Notes: generated from the sequence alone by a model not told the origin. A stretch of DNA of 26,168 bases from JBGPIK01 sp041484845 (GCA_041484845.1 JBGPIK010000043.1:1-26168), one strand, 5' to 3'; shown: positions 15,744 to 24,476, numbered from the stretch's first letter. Translations and numbers: made by a program.

Positions 15744-15765
15744 ACGTCTGGTCTCCCCCGCCGCA

Positions 15766-17268
15766 TCACGTCTTCTGTATGAGCGCCCGATACCAGGTGC
15801 GCAGCATCGGCATGAGCACCGTAATCACAAGCAGCAGACAAAGCGTCAGCGCAATCGGGCGAGTAAAAAAAATGCCGTAACTGCCGTAAGAGATCATGAG
15901 CGACTGGTGAAAAGCGTCCTCGAGAATATCCGCAAGAACAAAGCCGATTCCAAAGCAGGATAGAGGAAATCCATACCTTCTAAGCCCCCATGCAAGAACT
16001 CCGGCCAAGAGCATGACCAGGATATCCCAAACGTTACCCCTGATGGCATAAGCGCCAATCGAGGTGAGCACCGCCAGCGCCGGTCCTACATACGGAACCG
16101 GCACCAACGTAATTTTCCCGAGCCAGCGGGCGGAGCCGAATATCATGGCGGATGAAACGACCTGTGAAAGCGCCAGTCCGAGTATCAGGGCCCAGACAAT
16201 TTCGGGATGCTTGATGATGAGGAGCGGTCCCGGCTCCAGCCCATGAAGTATCAGGGCGCCAAGCAGGACAGCCATTTGAACGCTCCCGGGAACGCCGAAC
16301 GCAACCGTGGGAAGCAAGTCTCCGACAACATCCGCGTGTATCGTCGCATCGCTGGCGATTAGACCGGCCGGCTCGCCCTTACCAAACCGGCTTGGATCCT
16401 TGGATGCTCGAACCTCCGCCATGTATGCTGCATAAGCTGCGGTTACGCCGCCTACTCCGGGAATAATGCCGACGATCATTCCGATTGTCGAGCTGCGGAT
16501 CACGGTTTTTGGGTGCAGCGCAACGTCTTTCGCTCCCTGAAGCATTTGGTCCCAGCCGCCGAGGTAGATTTTTTCCCCGGCTCTCGCGATCGTGTCCCGC
16601 CGCGACATGTAGTCAAATACTTGGGGAACTGCGAAAACGCCAAGGAAAAAAGGAATCAGAGGGAGCCCATCCCACAGATATTCGATCCCCATCGTGAAAC
16701 GGGGAACGTCGAAGAGGTTCGAGTAACCAATAAAGGCCAGCAGGAACGCCAGTCCAGCCGCAGCGAATCCTTTGACAATATTGTCTCGACTCGCGAGAGC
16801 CAGGCAGAAAACGCCGAACATGACGGTCCAGAAAACTTCCGGTGGACCAAACGCGAGAACGATGGTGCGAACCAGGGGAAGCAATACGATGAGAATCAAA
16901 AGCCCAAAGCACACGCCCGCGATCCCGGCAATGGTTGACATGCTAATAGCGCGTACCGCTTCACCGCGCAGGCTCATAGGGTAGCCGTCCAACGTAGCGG
17001 TAACGTTGGGCGCAGTACCCGGAGTATTGATGAGAATCGCCGTGACTGCACCGGCGCCGCCGACCGAGCCCATGATCCCCGCATAGAGGTACATAGCGTG
17101 TAAAGGAGGCATCAGAAATGTGAAAGGGAGTACGACCGTTAAGCCCTGCACTCCTCCGAGACCGGGGATAATGCCGAAGATGACCCCGATGATATTCCCC
17201 AAGATCAAGTAGCCGATGACGTTGGCACTTGCCAGGGGTTGGATACCCGCAAGAAGCCCCTCAAACAC
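15766..17268 (-). CDS. tctA: Tripartite tricarboxylate transporter large membrane subunit (TctA family)
   Basis: This is a 500-aa permease with about ten to twelve hydrophobic segments. The family repeats GIIPGLGG (32-39) and GIIPGVGG (267-274) are present, with NTPGTAPN (81-88) and GVPGSVQMAVLLGALILHGL (325-344). It drives secondary uptake of a carboxylate using the ion gradient. The stretch that in most TctA proteins reads EGVAAPEAANNA is here AGLIASDATIHADVVGDLLP (301-320), a departure at a conserved site that may alter substrate or coupling. The start is GTG with GGAGGG 8 nt upstream. It is first in the tctA-tctB operon and divergent from the bicupin gene. The binding protein (tctC) lies beyond tctB, convergent. 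Confidence 0.92.
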   Translation of the reverse strand: MFEGLLAGIQPLASANVIGYLILGNIIGVIFGIIPGLGGVQGLTVVLPFTFLMPPLHAMYLYAGIMGSVGGAGAVTAILINTPGTAPNVTATLDGYPMSLRGEAVRAISMSTIAGIAGVCFGLLILIVLLPLVRTIVLAFGPPEVFWTVMFGVFCLALASRDNIVKGFAAAGLAFLLAFIGYSNLFDVPRFTMGIEYLWDGLPLIPFFLGVFAVPQVFDYMSRRDTIARAGEKIYLGGWDQMLQGAKDVALHPKTVIRSSTIGMIVGIIPGVGGVTAAYAAYMAEVRASKDPSRFGKGEPAGLIASDATIHADVVGDLLPTVAFGVPGSVQMAVLLGALILHGLEPGPLLIIKHPEIVWALILGLALSQVVSSAMIFGSARWLGKITLVPVPYVGPALAVLTSIGAYAIRGNVWDILVMLLAGVLAWGLRRYGFPLSCFGIGFVLADILEDAFHQSLMISYGSYGIFFTRPIALTLCLLLVITVLMPMLRTWYRALIQKT

Positions 17269-17474
17269 GCCTGTAGCCCTCCATAGTCAGGCAGATGATC
17301 GGACGCCGTAAAAACGAACCCGCGTTTGCATCCGATCACTACCCGATGACACTTTCGTAGTCAATCCACGGCGCAACCCTGCGCACTGCGCTGGAGTACT
17401 ATCGCTCAAGTCTGACTATTCTGATAATGAATTACTAATCACCCGGCTGATATCTATTTGTAAGGAGAACCACG
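17269..17474. promoter_or_regulatory. Divergent control region between tctA and the bicupin gene
   Basis: This 206-bp gap must hold promoters for both directions. An inverted octamer pair, ATAGTCAG (17283-17290) and CTGACTAT (17412-17419), brackets it and could be paired operators. A GATAAT box at 17423-17428 may be the plus-strand -10, but I see no good -35. A strong AAGGAG precedes the bicupin ATG. No regulator gene is adjacent. Confidence 0.35.
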
Positions 17475-18614
17475 ATGGCAGTGGAAGCTCAAACCAAAAA
17501 CCTTCAGGCGGCGTTGGAAAAAACGACGTATGTTCGATGGCTCAGGCGCCAGGGTATTCCTATCGTCGAAGGCTACGGCATTGAAGACGTGCGAGAATTG
17601 GAATTAGCGCCATGGCCTCGAACCGGCGGGAAAGCAGCCTTCATTCAGCTTTACGGGATGCAGGGACTTACCGGCATGTACATTGCCGAGATTCCTCCCG
17701 GCGCCGCATTGGAACCCGAAAAACACCTCTACGAGGAAGTGATCTGTATACTGCAGGGCCACGGAGCTACTGAAATTTGGCGCGATCAGAGTCGGAAACA
17801 GATGTTTGAATGGGGCCCCTGGAGTCTTTTTGCTCCGCCACTGAACAGCTGGCACCGACTCGTTAACGGCGGAAAAGAGCCGGTGAAATTCCTGGCGGCA
17901 TCCAACGCCCCGATCATCATGGACGTCTTCCACAACGAAGATTTTATCTTCAATTGTCCCTATGAATTTTCCGACCGCTACGCGGGGCAGGACGATTATT
18001 TTTCGGTGGGCACAAAGCGCTATGAAACGGGAATGCAGCACATTTGGGAGACCAATTTCATCCCGGACGTTCGTGTCGCCGCACTCGATTCACGGGATGT
18101 AAAAGGGGCCGGTGTTCAGTTGACGCAATTCGAATTGGCCGGCAACGAGTTGATCGGCCATATCTCGCAATGGCCGATCGGCCGTTATCACAAAGCGCAC
18201 TATCACGGTCCCGGGGCGGTCCTGTTGGGCCTGCAATCCTCGGGATATGTGTTGCTTTGGGACAAAGAGCTCGGCGCCCGTCCGTACGAGAACGGGTCGA
18301 GCGATCAGGTGGTCGAGATCAAGTGGAAGGAATGCAGCATCTACTGCCCGCCGGGCGGCTGGTTTCACCAGCATTTCAATACGGGATCTGAGGCCGCGCG
18401 CCACCTTGCCCTTCGTTACGGTAGTCGCACTCACCCGGTCGGATTTAAAGTCGCGGCGCAGCGGCGTGAAGATGGTGTCTATATTGATGTGAAAAAGGGC
18501 GGCACCTTGATCGGTTATGAGGATGAAGATCCCGAAATCCGCAAGCGCTACGAGGCGGAATTAACCCTAATCCGACAAAACTTGCGGACCAGGAGCAGTG
18601 AGCGCGAGCGGTGA
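17475..18614 (+). CDS. Bicupin protein, gentisate-dioxygenase-like fold, C-terminus altered by a MITE
   Basis: This is a 379-aa cytosolic protein with two cupin barrels. The first has candidate metal ligands His84 and Glu88 (KHLYEEVICILQGHG) and His127. The second has His239/His242/His244 (YHKAHYH) and His298/His300 (WFHQHF). This layout is known from gentisate and related ring-cleaving dioxygenases and from other bicupins. The first barrel lacks the full HxH pair, so only one site may be catalytic and I do not assign a reaction. Codons 363-379 and the TGA stop come from an inserted 220-bp element, so the original C-terminus has been replaced by about 17 foreign residues. It is the first plus-strand gene after the divergent transporter, which hints at a role in degrading the imported acid. 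Confidence 0.8.
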   Translation: MAVEAQTKNLQAALEKTTYVRWLRRQGIPIVEGYGIEDVRELELAPWPRTGGKAAFIQLYGMQGLTGMYIAEIPPGAALEPEKHLYEEVICILQGHGATEIWRDQSRKQMFEWGPWSLFAPPLNSWHRLVNGGKEPVKFLAASNAPIIMDVFHNEDFIFNCPYEFSDRYAGQDDYFSVGTKRYETGMQHIWETNFIPDVRVAALDSRDVKGAGVQLTQFELAGNELIGHISQWPIGRYHKAHYHGPGAVLLGLQSSGYVLLWDKELGARPYENGSSDQVVEIKWKECSIYCPPGGWFHQHFNTGSEAARHLALRYGSRTHPVGFKVAAQRREDGVYIDVKKGGTLIGYEDEDPEIRKRYEAELTLIRQNLRTRSSERER

Positions 18615-18780
18615 GACCGGAAGCCGCGGGCACCTGAGCGTACAGATTGCTCGCAGGCCCCGACCGCACGGAACATCACCCTGAGGGGATTGCGGGGTGG
18701 CCCTCGAGGTAGTGTCCTATTGCCCACGGCTGTAGGGCTCACGCCTTCGCGGGTTCAAAATAATGTCGGATTAGGGTTAA
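18561..18780. mobile_element. Foldback MITE, copy 1
   Basis: This is a 220-bp element with perfect 17-bp terminal inverted repeats, TTAACCCTAATCCGACA and its complement, both ending in TTAA, which may be the duplicated target. Internal arms also pair (agccgcgggca with tgcccacggct; the GGTGAG region with CTCACGCC), so most of it folds as one hairpin with a conserved central part. It has no transposase. It starts inside the 3' end of the bicupin gene. It is about 90% identical to copy 2 by hand count. Confidence 0.88.
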
Positions 18781-18949
18781 GGCGCACAGGAATTCCTTGC
18801 CAAATGCCCGAGATAAGACGATAAGACGAGTCAAGGGAATGTTCGCTCCCTACTGCTGCCGGATGCTCTTGGGCATGCGACCCTTTGTTGCCGATCGCTT
18901 AAGAGGTTGAGAAAGTCCTGAGCGGACAAAGACCGTCGATAGGCAGATC

Positions 18950-20947
18950 ATGACTCCCACCAGAGAAGTGTATTGGAACGTCGGCCATATCTGGCTCATG
19001 TACGTTCTCCTGATTCCCACATTGTTTCTCTTGACCTACGGCCTTTATCGTCGCTACCGGCTCTGGCGCCTCGGAAAGCCGGAAGCCCGATTCGATTCTC
19101 TCTTTCTTCGCCTCAAGGGAATCTTTATTTACGGTTTAGCGCAGACCCGGCTTTTGCGCAGTCCCTTCGCCGGAATTTTTCACCTGTTGTTTTTTTCCGG
19201 CTTCGTCATTTTGTTTCTAGGCACCTTGGTTGTTTTGCTTCATGAGGATTTCGGCTTCCATCTCATGCAGGGAGCTTTCTATCTCTACTTTCAGTCCCTG
19301 GCACTGGATGTTTTCGGTTTGCTCGCTACTCTCGGCATTCTCATGGCTGTTTTGCGCAGATGCTTCATGAAGCCCGCCGGCTTGAATAACCTCTGGCAAG
19401 ATGCCGTCATCCTCGGTTCTCTCTTGTTGATCTTGATAACCGGTTTTTTGATCGAAGGGTTGCGCATCGTCGTCACCCGTGACCCCTGGGCCAATTGGTC
19501 TCCGGCGGGCCTGACCGCCGGTAAGTTTTTTGCGGCCCTGTTTTCACCCAGCGCGCTCGCTCCTCTGCACGCAACGCTCTGGTGGATCCATCTCCTTTTG
19601 GTATTCGCTCTGATGGCCTGGCTGCCTTATTCGAAGCTGCTGCACCTTTTCACGTCCATGGCCAATATTTATTTTCGCTCGCTGGCGCCCAAGGGCGCAA
19701 TGTTGAAGCCTGTCGACCTGCAGGCAGCGACGTACGGAGTGAACTCCATTGACCAGTTTACCTGGAAGGATCTCCTCGATCTCGATGCTTGCACCGAATG
19801 CGGCCGTTGCCAGGATGCCTGCCCGGCATTTGTTACCGGCAAGCCGCTCTCCCCGAAGGCCTTTGTTTTGGATCTGCGCGATCATTTACATGCTCAGAAT
19901 CCAAAACTGCGGAGTGCAAAGCAACCTCAGGAAAGCGCCGCGCCACTGCTGATCGGGAACGTCATCAAGGAAGAGACGCTCTGGTCCTGCACCACCTGCA
20001 TGGCCTGCATGGAAGAATGTCCGGTCATGATCGAGCAGGTGCCGAAGATAGTTGATATGCGCCGTCAGTTGGTGATGGAAGAAGGCCGGTTACCCGGCTC
20101 GATGGAACAGGCGTTGCGCAATCTCGAGGCGCGCGGCCATCCGTTCACGGGGCTGTCAAGCTCGCGCCTCGATTGGTGCGACGGACTTAATTTAAGAATT
20201 CTTTCGCAGGGCGAGCCGGCCGAATACCTTTACTGGGTCGGCTGCTCTACTGCTTTAAATGGCCGCCATCAGAAAATTGCGCGCGCTTTCGCTCGTCTCC
20301 TGCAACGGGCCGATGTCGATTTTGCCATCCTCGGCGATAAAGAATGCTGTTCCGGTGACCCTGCAAGACGCATGGGCAACGAGTATCTATTCGAGCTTGT
20401 GGCGCGGCGCAACATTGAAGTTTTGCGCGCGCAAAACTTCAAGAAGATTGTCACCACCTGCCCGCATTGCTTCAATACGCTAAAAAACGAGTATTCGCGG
20501 CTCGGCGGGATTTTCGAGGTGGTTCACCACAGCCAGCTCCTTTCGGAGCTGGTCAGATCGGGAAGATTAAAAGACGCTGACAAAATCGATGCGAAAGTAA
20601 CCTATCACGATCCTTGCTATCTAGGCCGCTATAACGAAATCTATGACGAACCGCGCGAGATCATCCATGCCGTTAGCCGTTCAGGAACCACCGAGATGGC
20701 GCAGCATCGGGAGAGAAGTTTTTGCTGCGGCGCAGGCGGCGGCTTGATGTGGGCTGAAGAATCAAACACTCCGCGTATCAATGATGAGCGCGCGCGCCAG
20801 GCTTTGCAGACCGGAGCGCAAATTCTCGCTGTGGCTTGTCCCTTTTGCATGACCATGATGGAGGACGGGCTTAAAAGTTGTGGCGCCGACGCACAAGTAA
20901 AGGTGCTCGATCTCGCGGAGCTTCTGGAACAACCGAATGACACTTAA
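18950..20947 (+). CDS. etfD: Membrane Fe-S ETF:quinone oxidoreductase (EtfD/EMO-like, HdrD-related)
   Basis: This 665-aa protein passes electrons from reduced ETF to membrane quinone. The N-terminal part (about 10-240) holds six hydrophobic helices of NarI-gamma type with several His residues for b haem. A ferredoxin-like domain follows with C281/284/287/291 and C347/350/353/357 for two [4Fe-4S] clusters. Two CCG domains come next: C432, C466-C467, C504/C507; and C556, C592-C593, C630/C633, as in heterodisulfide reductase HdrD. The same architecture is known in ETF-menaquinone oxidoreductases and mycobacterial EtfD. etfB and etfA lie downstream in the same direction. The ribosome binding site is weak (AGGCAG). 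The stop TAA comes from the TTAA end of MITE copy 2, so the native C-terminus may have been trimmed. Confidence 0.88.
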   Translation: MTPTREVYWNVGHIWLMYVLLIPTLFLLTYGLYRRYRLWRLGKPEARFDSLFLRLKGIFIYGLAQTRLLRSPFAGIFHLLFFSGFVILFLGTLVVLLHEDFGFHLMQGAFYLYFQSLALDVFGLLATLGILMAVLRRCFMKPAGLNNLWQDAVILGSLLLILITGFLIEGLRIVVTRDPWANWSPAGLTAGKFFAALFSPSALAPLHATLWWIHLLLVFALMAWLPYSKLLHLFTSMANIYFRSLAPKGAMLKPVDLQAATYGVNSIDQFTWKDLLDLDACTECGRCQDACPAFVTGKPLSPKAFVLDLRDHLHAQNPKLRSAKQPQESAAPLLIGNVIKEETLWSCTTCMACMEECPVMIEQVPKIVDMRRQLVMEEGRLPGSMEQALRNLEARGHPFTGLSSSRLDWCDGLNLRILSQGEPAEYLYWVGCSTALNGRHQKIARAFARLLQRADVDFAILGDKECCSGDPARRMGNEYLFELVARRNIEVLRAQNFKKIVTTCPHCFNTLKNEYSRLGGIFEVVHHSQLLSELVRSGRLKDADKIDAKVTYHDPCYLGRYNEIYDEPREIIHAVSRSGTTEMAQHRERSFCCGAGGGLMWAEESNTPRINDERARQALQTGAQILAVACPFCMTMMEDGLKSCGADAQVKVLDLAELLEQPNDT

Positions 20948-21164
20948 TCCTAATCCGACAAAATTTGCCAACCGAGAGCAATGAGCGAAGGCGGTGAGAC
21001 CGGAAGCCGTGGGCACCTGAGCGTACAAGTCGCTCGCAGGCTCCGACCGCGGAGAACATCACCCTGAGGGGACTGCGGGGCGGCCCTCGAGGCAGTGTCC
21101 TATTGCCCACGGCTGTAGGGCTCATCGCCTTCGCTGGTTCAAAATAATGTCGGATTAGGGTTAA
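20944..21164. mobile_element. Foldback MITE, copy 2
   Basis: This is a 221-bp element in the same orientation as copy 1. Terminal inverted repeats match at 16 of 17 positions (TTAATCC on the left, AGGGTTAA on the right), again bounded by TTAA. Internal complementarity continues inward (AGCCGTGGGCA with TGCCCACGGCT; GCGAAGGCG with CGCCTTCGC). It lies between etfD and the flavoprotein gene and gives etfD its stop codon. The hairpin could lower read-through into the downstream genes. Confidence 0.88.
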
Positions 21165-21198
21165 CTGCTGCACATGAAATAGAAAAGGAGACGAGTTA

Positions 21199-22692
21199 AT
21201 GACTACACTGGATTGCGATGTGATTGTCGTTGGCATGGGAAACGCCGCCCAAGCTGCGGCAGTGTCTGCTCATGAAACGGGGGCAAAGGTCGTTGTGCTG
21301 GAGAAGGCTCCTGAAAAAAAACGCGGGGGAAATACCTGGTTCAGCCAGGGCGCCCAGTTCCGCCATACGCATAATGGCATCCCTGACGTCAAACCTTTGC
21401 TTCCCCATGTGCCGGAAAGCGAATGGGAAAAAATCGACCTCGATCCTTATACGAAGGACGATTTTTATGCCGACATGATGCGCGTCACGCGAGGGCGGTC
21501 GGTGCCGGAGCTGGCTGAACTGCTCGTCAACGAGTCTTACCCAACAGTGATGTGGATGCAACAACTGGGCATTCAGTGGGAAATCATGTACAGCGCCGCA
21601 AAACCGAAGGGCGACCGCAAACGCTGGCATCATGGTCACAGCTTCATCCACTCCAAGGATGGCGGCGCCGGCCTGGTCGACATGTGGCACCGCATTCTTC
21701 AGAGCAAGGGCATCGAAATCCGCTACGAACACGCCGCCATTCGTCTCATCACAGATGAAAAGAATGGGGTTCGTGGTGTGGTCGTTCAAACTCCGGACGG
21801 TTTGGCGGAGCTGCACTGTAAAGGCGTCGTTCTTGCTTCCGGCGGCTTTCAGGCAAACCCTGCATTGCGCGCTCAATATCTGGGAAGCGGCTGGGACTTA
21901 GCAAAGGTGCGGGGGACCAAGTACGACACCGGTGACGGAATCCAGATGGCGCTCGACGTTGGCGCCCAGCTCTTCGGCCATTGGAGCGGCGCGCACGCGA
22001 CTCCCATCGATGCCGACGCTGGAGACTACGAGGGCGGTTTTCTAGATCCGGTCAATCGTCGCTATCGCACCCACCGCTACGGTTGGACCCTGGGAATTAT
22101 GGTCAATACCGAAGGGCGGCGTTTTCTCGACGAAGGCGAAGATTTCCACGCCTACACCTATGCCAAGACCGGCGCCGAGATCCTTAAGCAACCCGGCGGC
22201 ATCGCCTATCAGATCTTCGACGAAAAACTGAAAGAGCCTCTTGCTCGCGAGAATTATGATGGAGCAACGCCCGTCTACGCCGGTACCATCGCCGAGCTGG
22301 CGGACAAGCTGGAGATCAACCCCAGCGCGCTGGTGCAAACAGTCGCAGACTTCAACCATGCGGTCATGGAAGACCGGCCCTTTGACGAAGTGATACGTGA
22401 CGGCAAGGCAACGGTAGGGATACATCCGCCGAAAACCAACTGGGCGCAAAAGATTGACACGCCGCCTTTTGTTGCGTACGCGGCGACTTGCGGTCTTACA
22501 TTCACCTTCGGAGGCTTGAAGATCAACACCGCGTGTCAGGTGCTCAATCGCCTGGATCGAACGATCTCCGGCCTTTACGCCGCGGGAGAACTGACCGCGG
22601 GATTCTTCTATTACAACTACCCGAGCGGCGGCGGCCTGATGCGCGGCGCCATAACGGGTCGCATCGCCGGACGAAACGCCGCCGGCCAGTGA
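21199..22692 (+). CDS. FAD-dependent dehydrogenase, tricarballylate dehydrogenase (TcuA)-like
   Basis: This is a 497-aa cytosolic flavoprotein of the fumarate reductase/succinate dehydrogenase flavoprotein family (FAD_binding_2). The FAD dinucleotide motif is at the N-terminus (DVIVVGMGNAAQAAA, 7-21) and LEKAPEKKRGGNTW follows at 34-47. The C-terminal FAD-contact region reads GLYAAGELTAGFFYYNYPSG, then GGLMRGAITGRIAGRNAA. The GxGNAA start and the 'RGGN' segment are typical of TcuA, which oxidises tricarballylate to cis-aconitate; 3-ketosteroid dehydrogenases are related, so the substrate is open. AAGGAG lies 8 nt before the ATG. A tricarboxylate-type transporter nearby fits a carboxylate substrate. 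Electrons probably pass to the ETF encoded immediately downstream, in place of TcuB. Confidence 0.82.
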   Translation: MTTLDCDVIVVGMGNAAQAAAVSAHETGAKVVVLEKAPEKKRGGNTWFSQGAQFRHTHNGIPDVKPLLPHVPESEWEKIDLDPYTKDDFYADMMRVTRGRSVPELAELLVNESYPTVMWMQQLGIQWEIMYSAAKPKGDRKRWHHGHSFIHSKDGGAGLVDMWHRILQSKGIEIRYEHAAIRLITDEKNGVRGVVVQTPDGLAELHCKGVVLASGGFQANPALRAQYLGSGWDLAKVRGTKYDTGDGIQMALDVGAQLFGHWSGAHATPIDADAGDYEGGFLDPVNRRYRTHRYGWTLGIMVNTEGRRFLDEGEDFHAYTYAKTGAEILKQPGGIAYQIFDEKLKEPLARENYDGATPVYAGTIAELADKLEINPSALVQTVADFNHAVMEDRPFDEVIRDGKATVGIHPPKTNWAQKIDTPPFVAYAATCGLTFTFGGLKINTACQVLNRLDRTISGLYAAGELTAGFFYYNYPSGGGLMRGAITGRIAGRNAAGQ

Positions 22693-22713
22693 GCTTAGGG
22701 GAGAGGTGCAAAG

Positions 22714-23481
22714 GTGAAGATTGTCGTCTGCTGTAAGGCAGTGCCTGGAGTGGTCACGGAAGCGAAAATAGCTCCCGATGGCAAATCCGTCCAATATCGC
22801 GGCGAATTCCTCGCGCTGAATGAGTGCGATGAATCCGCTTTGGAGGAAGCCATTGCTCTCAAGCGTGCGCACGGAGGCGAGGTCACGGTCTTGACGATGG
22901 GACCGATCACGGCCCTGGATATTTTGTATCTCGCGCTCGCCAAGGGCGCGGACCGGGCCGTGCGCATCGATGCCCAGACGCAGGATCCCCAATGCGCCGC
23001 CGTCGTATTAGCGGCGGCCTTAAAAAAACTCGACTATGACCTTGTGCTCACTGGCGCTCAATCCCGCGACACTCTAGCGGGACAGGTGGGCATCGCGACT
23101 GCGGAACGGCTGGGCCTTCCCTTTGCCTATGCTGTCGTGGATGTTAAAGCCGCAAAAAGCAGCGCCGTCATGGTGCGTAAAGAGCTGGGGGGCGGCCGAT
23201 ACGCCCAAGTGGAACTAATCCTGCCGGCGCTTCTTTGCGTGCAGACCGGGATACAACCTCTCACCTATGTGCCGCCCGCGAGAATGATGCGCGCGCGCCA
23301 ACAACCGGTGCGTTCTTTCTCCCTTGCGGAACTCGGCTTGGAAGCCGAGGATCTCATTCCGCGCGGTTACCGTTTCGTGGATATCTTTCAGCCGCGGCGC
23401 ACCTCCCAGGTTGAATTTCTTCAAGGCAGTGTGGAAGAGATCGCCACCACGCTGCTCAGCAAAATCAAGGAGGCCCTGTAG
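22714..23481 (+). CDS. etfB: Electron transfer flavoprotein beta subunit
   Basis: This 255-aa protein forms with EtfA a soluble FAD (and AMP) heterodimer that takes electrons from dehydrogenases. The N-terminus MKIVVCCKAVPG, the LNECDESALEEAIALK segment (36-51) and the AMP-site motif VLTGAQSRDTLAGQVG (111-126) are all typical. The start codon is GTG, supported by GGGGAGAGG 7 nt upstream and by alignment of the N-terminus. It follows the flavoprotein dehydrogenase by 21 bp and precedes etfA by 2 bp, so all are cotranscribed. Its length is normal for the family. Confidence 0.94.
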   Translation: MKIVVCCKAVPGVVTEAKIAPDGKSVQYRGEFLALNECDESALEEAIALKRAHGGEVTVLTMGPITALDILYLALAKGADRAVRIDAQTQDPQCAAVVLAAALKKLDYDLVLTGAQSRDTLAGQVGIATAERLGLPFAYAVVDVKAAKSSAVMVRKELGGGRYAQVELILPALLCVQTGIQPLTYVPPARMMRARQQPVRSFSLAELGLEAEDLIPRGYRFVDIFQPRRTSQVEFLQGSVEEIATTLLSKIKEAL

Positions 23482-23483
23482 CC

Positions 23484-24461
23484 ATGCAGCGGGATGTGGT
23501 TGTCTTGGTTGAACACCGAACCCATGAGGTGGAATCCATCACCTACCAGATGCTCGCCGCCGGGCGTGAACTCGCCAACGGCCTGGGCGGCCAGTTGCTG
23601 GCGCTTGTCCTAGGGCATGAGTTGAGCCGGATCACGGAAGGCTTGCGCGATAAGGGCATGGACAAGATTCTTGTCGTTGATGAGCCGGCGCTCAGCCGGA
23701 ACGGAGCTGAAGCACAGTCATATGTCATCACTGAAGTCGTGCGCCGGACGGAACCACGTTTAGTGTTGGTCGGTTATAGTCTGGTGGGCATGGAGTTGGC
23801 TCCCGCAATCGCCGCTAAGCTGGGCGCGCCGGCAATGACCAACTGTATCGGTATCGAGCTGCGCGAAGGATCTTTGGTCGTTACCCGTCCGCTCTTTGAT
23901 GGCACAATGCACGCGCAGATCCTTCTCGACGACAGCGCGCCCGTGGTCGTGGCGCTGCAGAAAGGAATGACTCCCTCGATACCGGCCGCTGCCAAAACCG
24001 CCGCCGTGGAACCTTTGCATGTTGATCTACAAAACATATCTTTCCGCGGCAGACTCCTGGAGATCATCGAGGAACCCGCGAGCGGCATCGATATCTCCAA
24101 GGCCGAAGTTATCGTTTCCGTGGGCCGGGGGATTGGTGATAAAGAAAAACTTTCCATCATTCAGGCGCTGGCGGATGCGTTGGGAGGAGTCATGGCCTGC
24201 TCTCGGCCGGTGGTCGACGTCGGGTGGTTGACGCGCGATCGTCAGGTCGGCTCTTCGGGAAAAACCGTCGCGCCGAAAGTTTACATCGCGTGCGGCATCT
24301 CTGGGGCAAGCCAGCACCTTTCAGGCATGAGCGAGTCGCGGCGCATTATCGCAATCAACAAAGACGCCAATGCTCCGATCTTCCAGGTGGCGCATTATGG
24401 TATAGTCGGCGATCTCTTCGCCATCGTGCCGGCGCTGACGGCGGCGGCGAAAAAACAGTAG
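23484..24461 (+). CDS. etfA: Electron transfer flavoprotein alpha subunit
   Basis: This is a 325-aa protein. The C-terminal FAD-binding domain is classic: SRPVVDVGW (240-248) with Arg241, QVGSSGKTVAPKVYIACGIS (254-273), GASQHLSGM (274-282), and INKDANAPIF (291-300), whose Asp294 ends the binding loop. The N-terminal domain matches the ETF alpha/beta fold. All expected cofactor residues are present, so it should bind FAD. The AAGGAGG ribosome site lies within the end of etfB. The partners are EtfB upstream and, by context, the TcuA-like dehydrogenase as donor and the EtfD-like membrane protein as acceptor. Confidence 0.95.
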   Translation: MQRDVVVLVEHRTHEVESITYQMLAAGRELANGLGGQLLALVLGHELSRITEGLRDKGMDKILVVDEPALSRNGAEAQSYVITEVVRRTEPRLVLVGYSLVGMELAPAIAAKLGAPAMTNCIGIELREGSLVVTRPLFDGTMHAQILLDDSAPVVVALQKGMTPSIPAAAKTAAVEPLHVDLQNISFRGRLLEIIEEPASGIDISKAEVIVSVGRGIGDKEKLSIIQALADALGGVMACSRPVVDVGWLTRDRQVGSSGKTVAPKVYIACGISGASQHLSGMSESRRIIAINKDANAPIFQVAHYGIVGDLFAIVPALTAAAKKQ

Positions 24462-24476
24462 CGAAAGGAAACTCCA

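Noticed and set aside
18548..18742. Minus-strand frame conserved with one near 20871-21236
   Set aside because: The similarity is explained by both lying in copies of the same MITE; a real product is unlikely.
18797..18825. TTGCCA-N17-GATAAG upstream of etfD as a promoter
   Set aside because: Spacing is right but both boxes are weak, and the distance to the start codon is over 120 bp.
22042..22992. A 316-codon minus-strand open frame
   Set aside because: It is antisense across the end of the TcuA-like gene and the start of etfB, both of which are certain.
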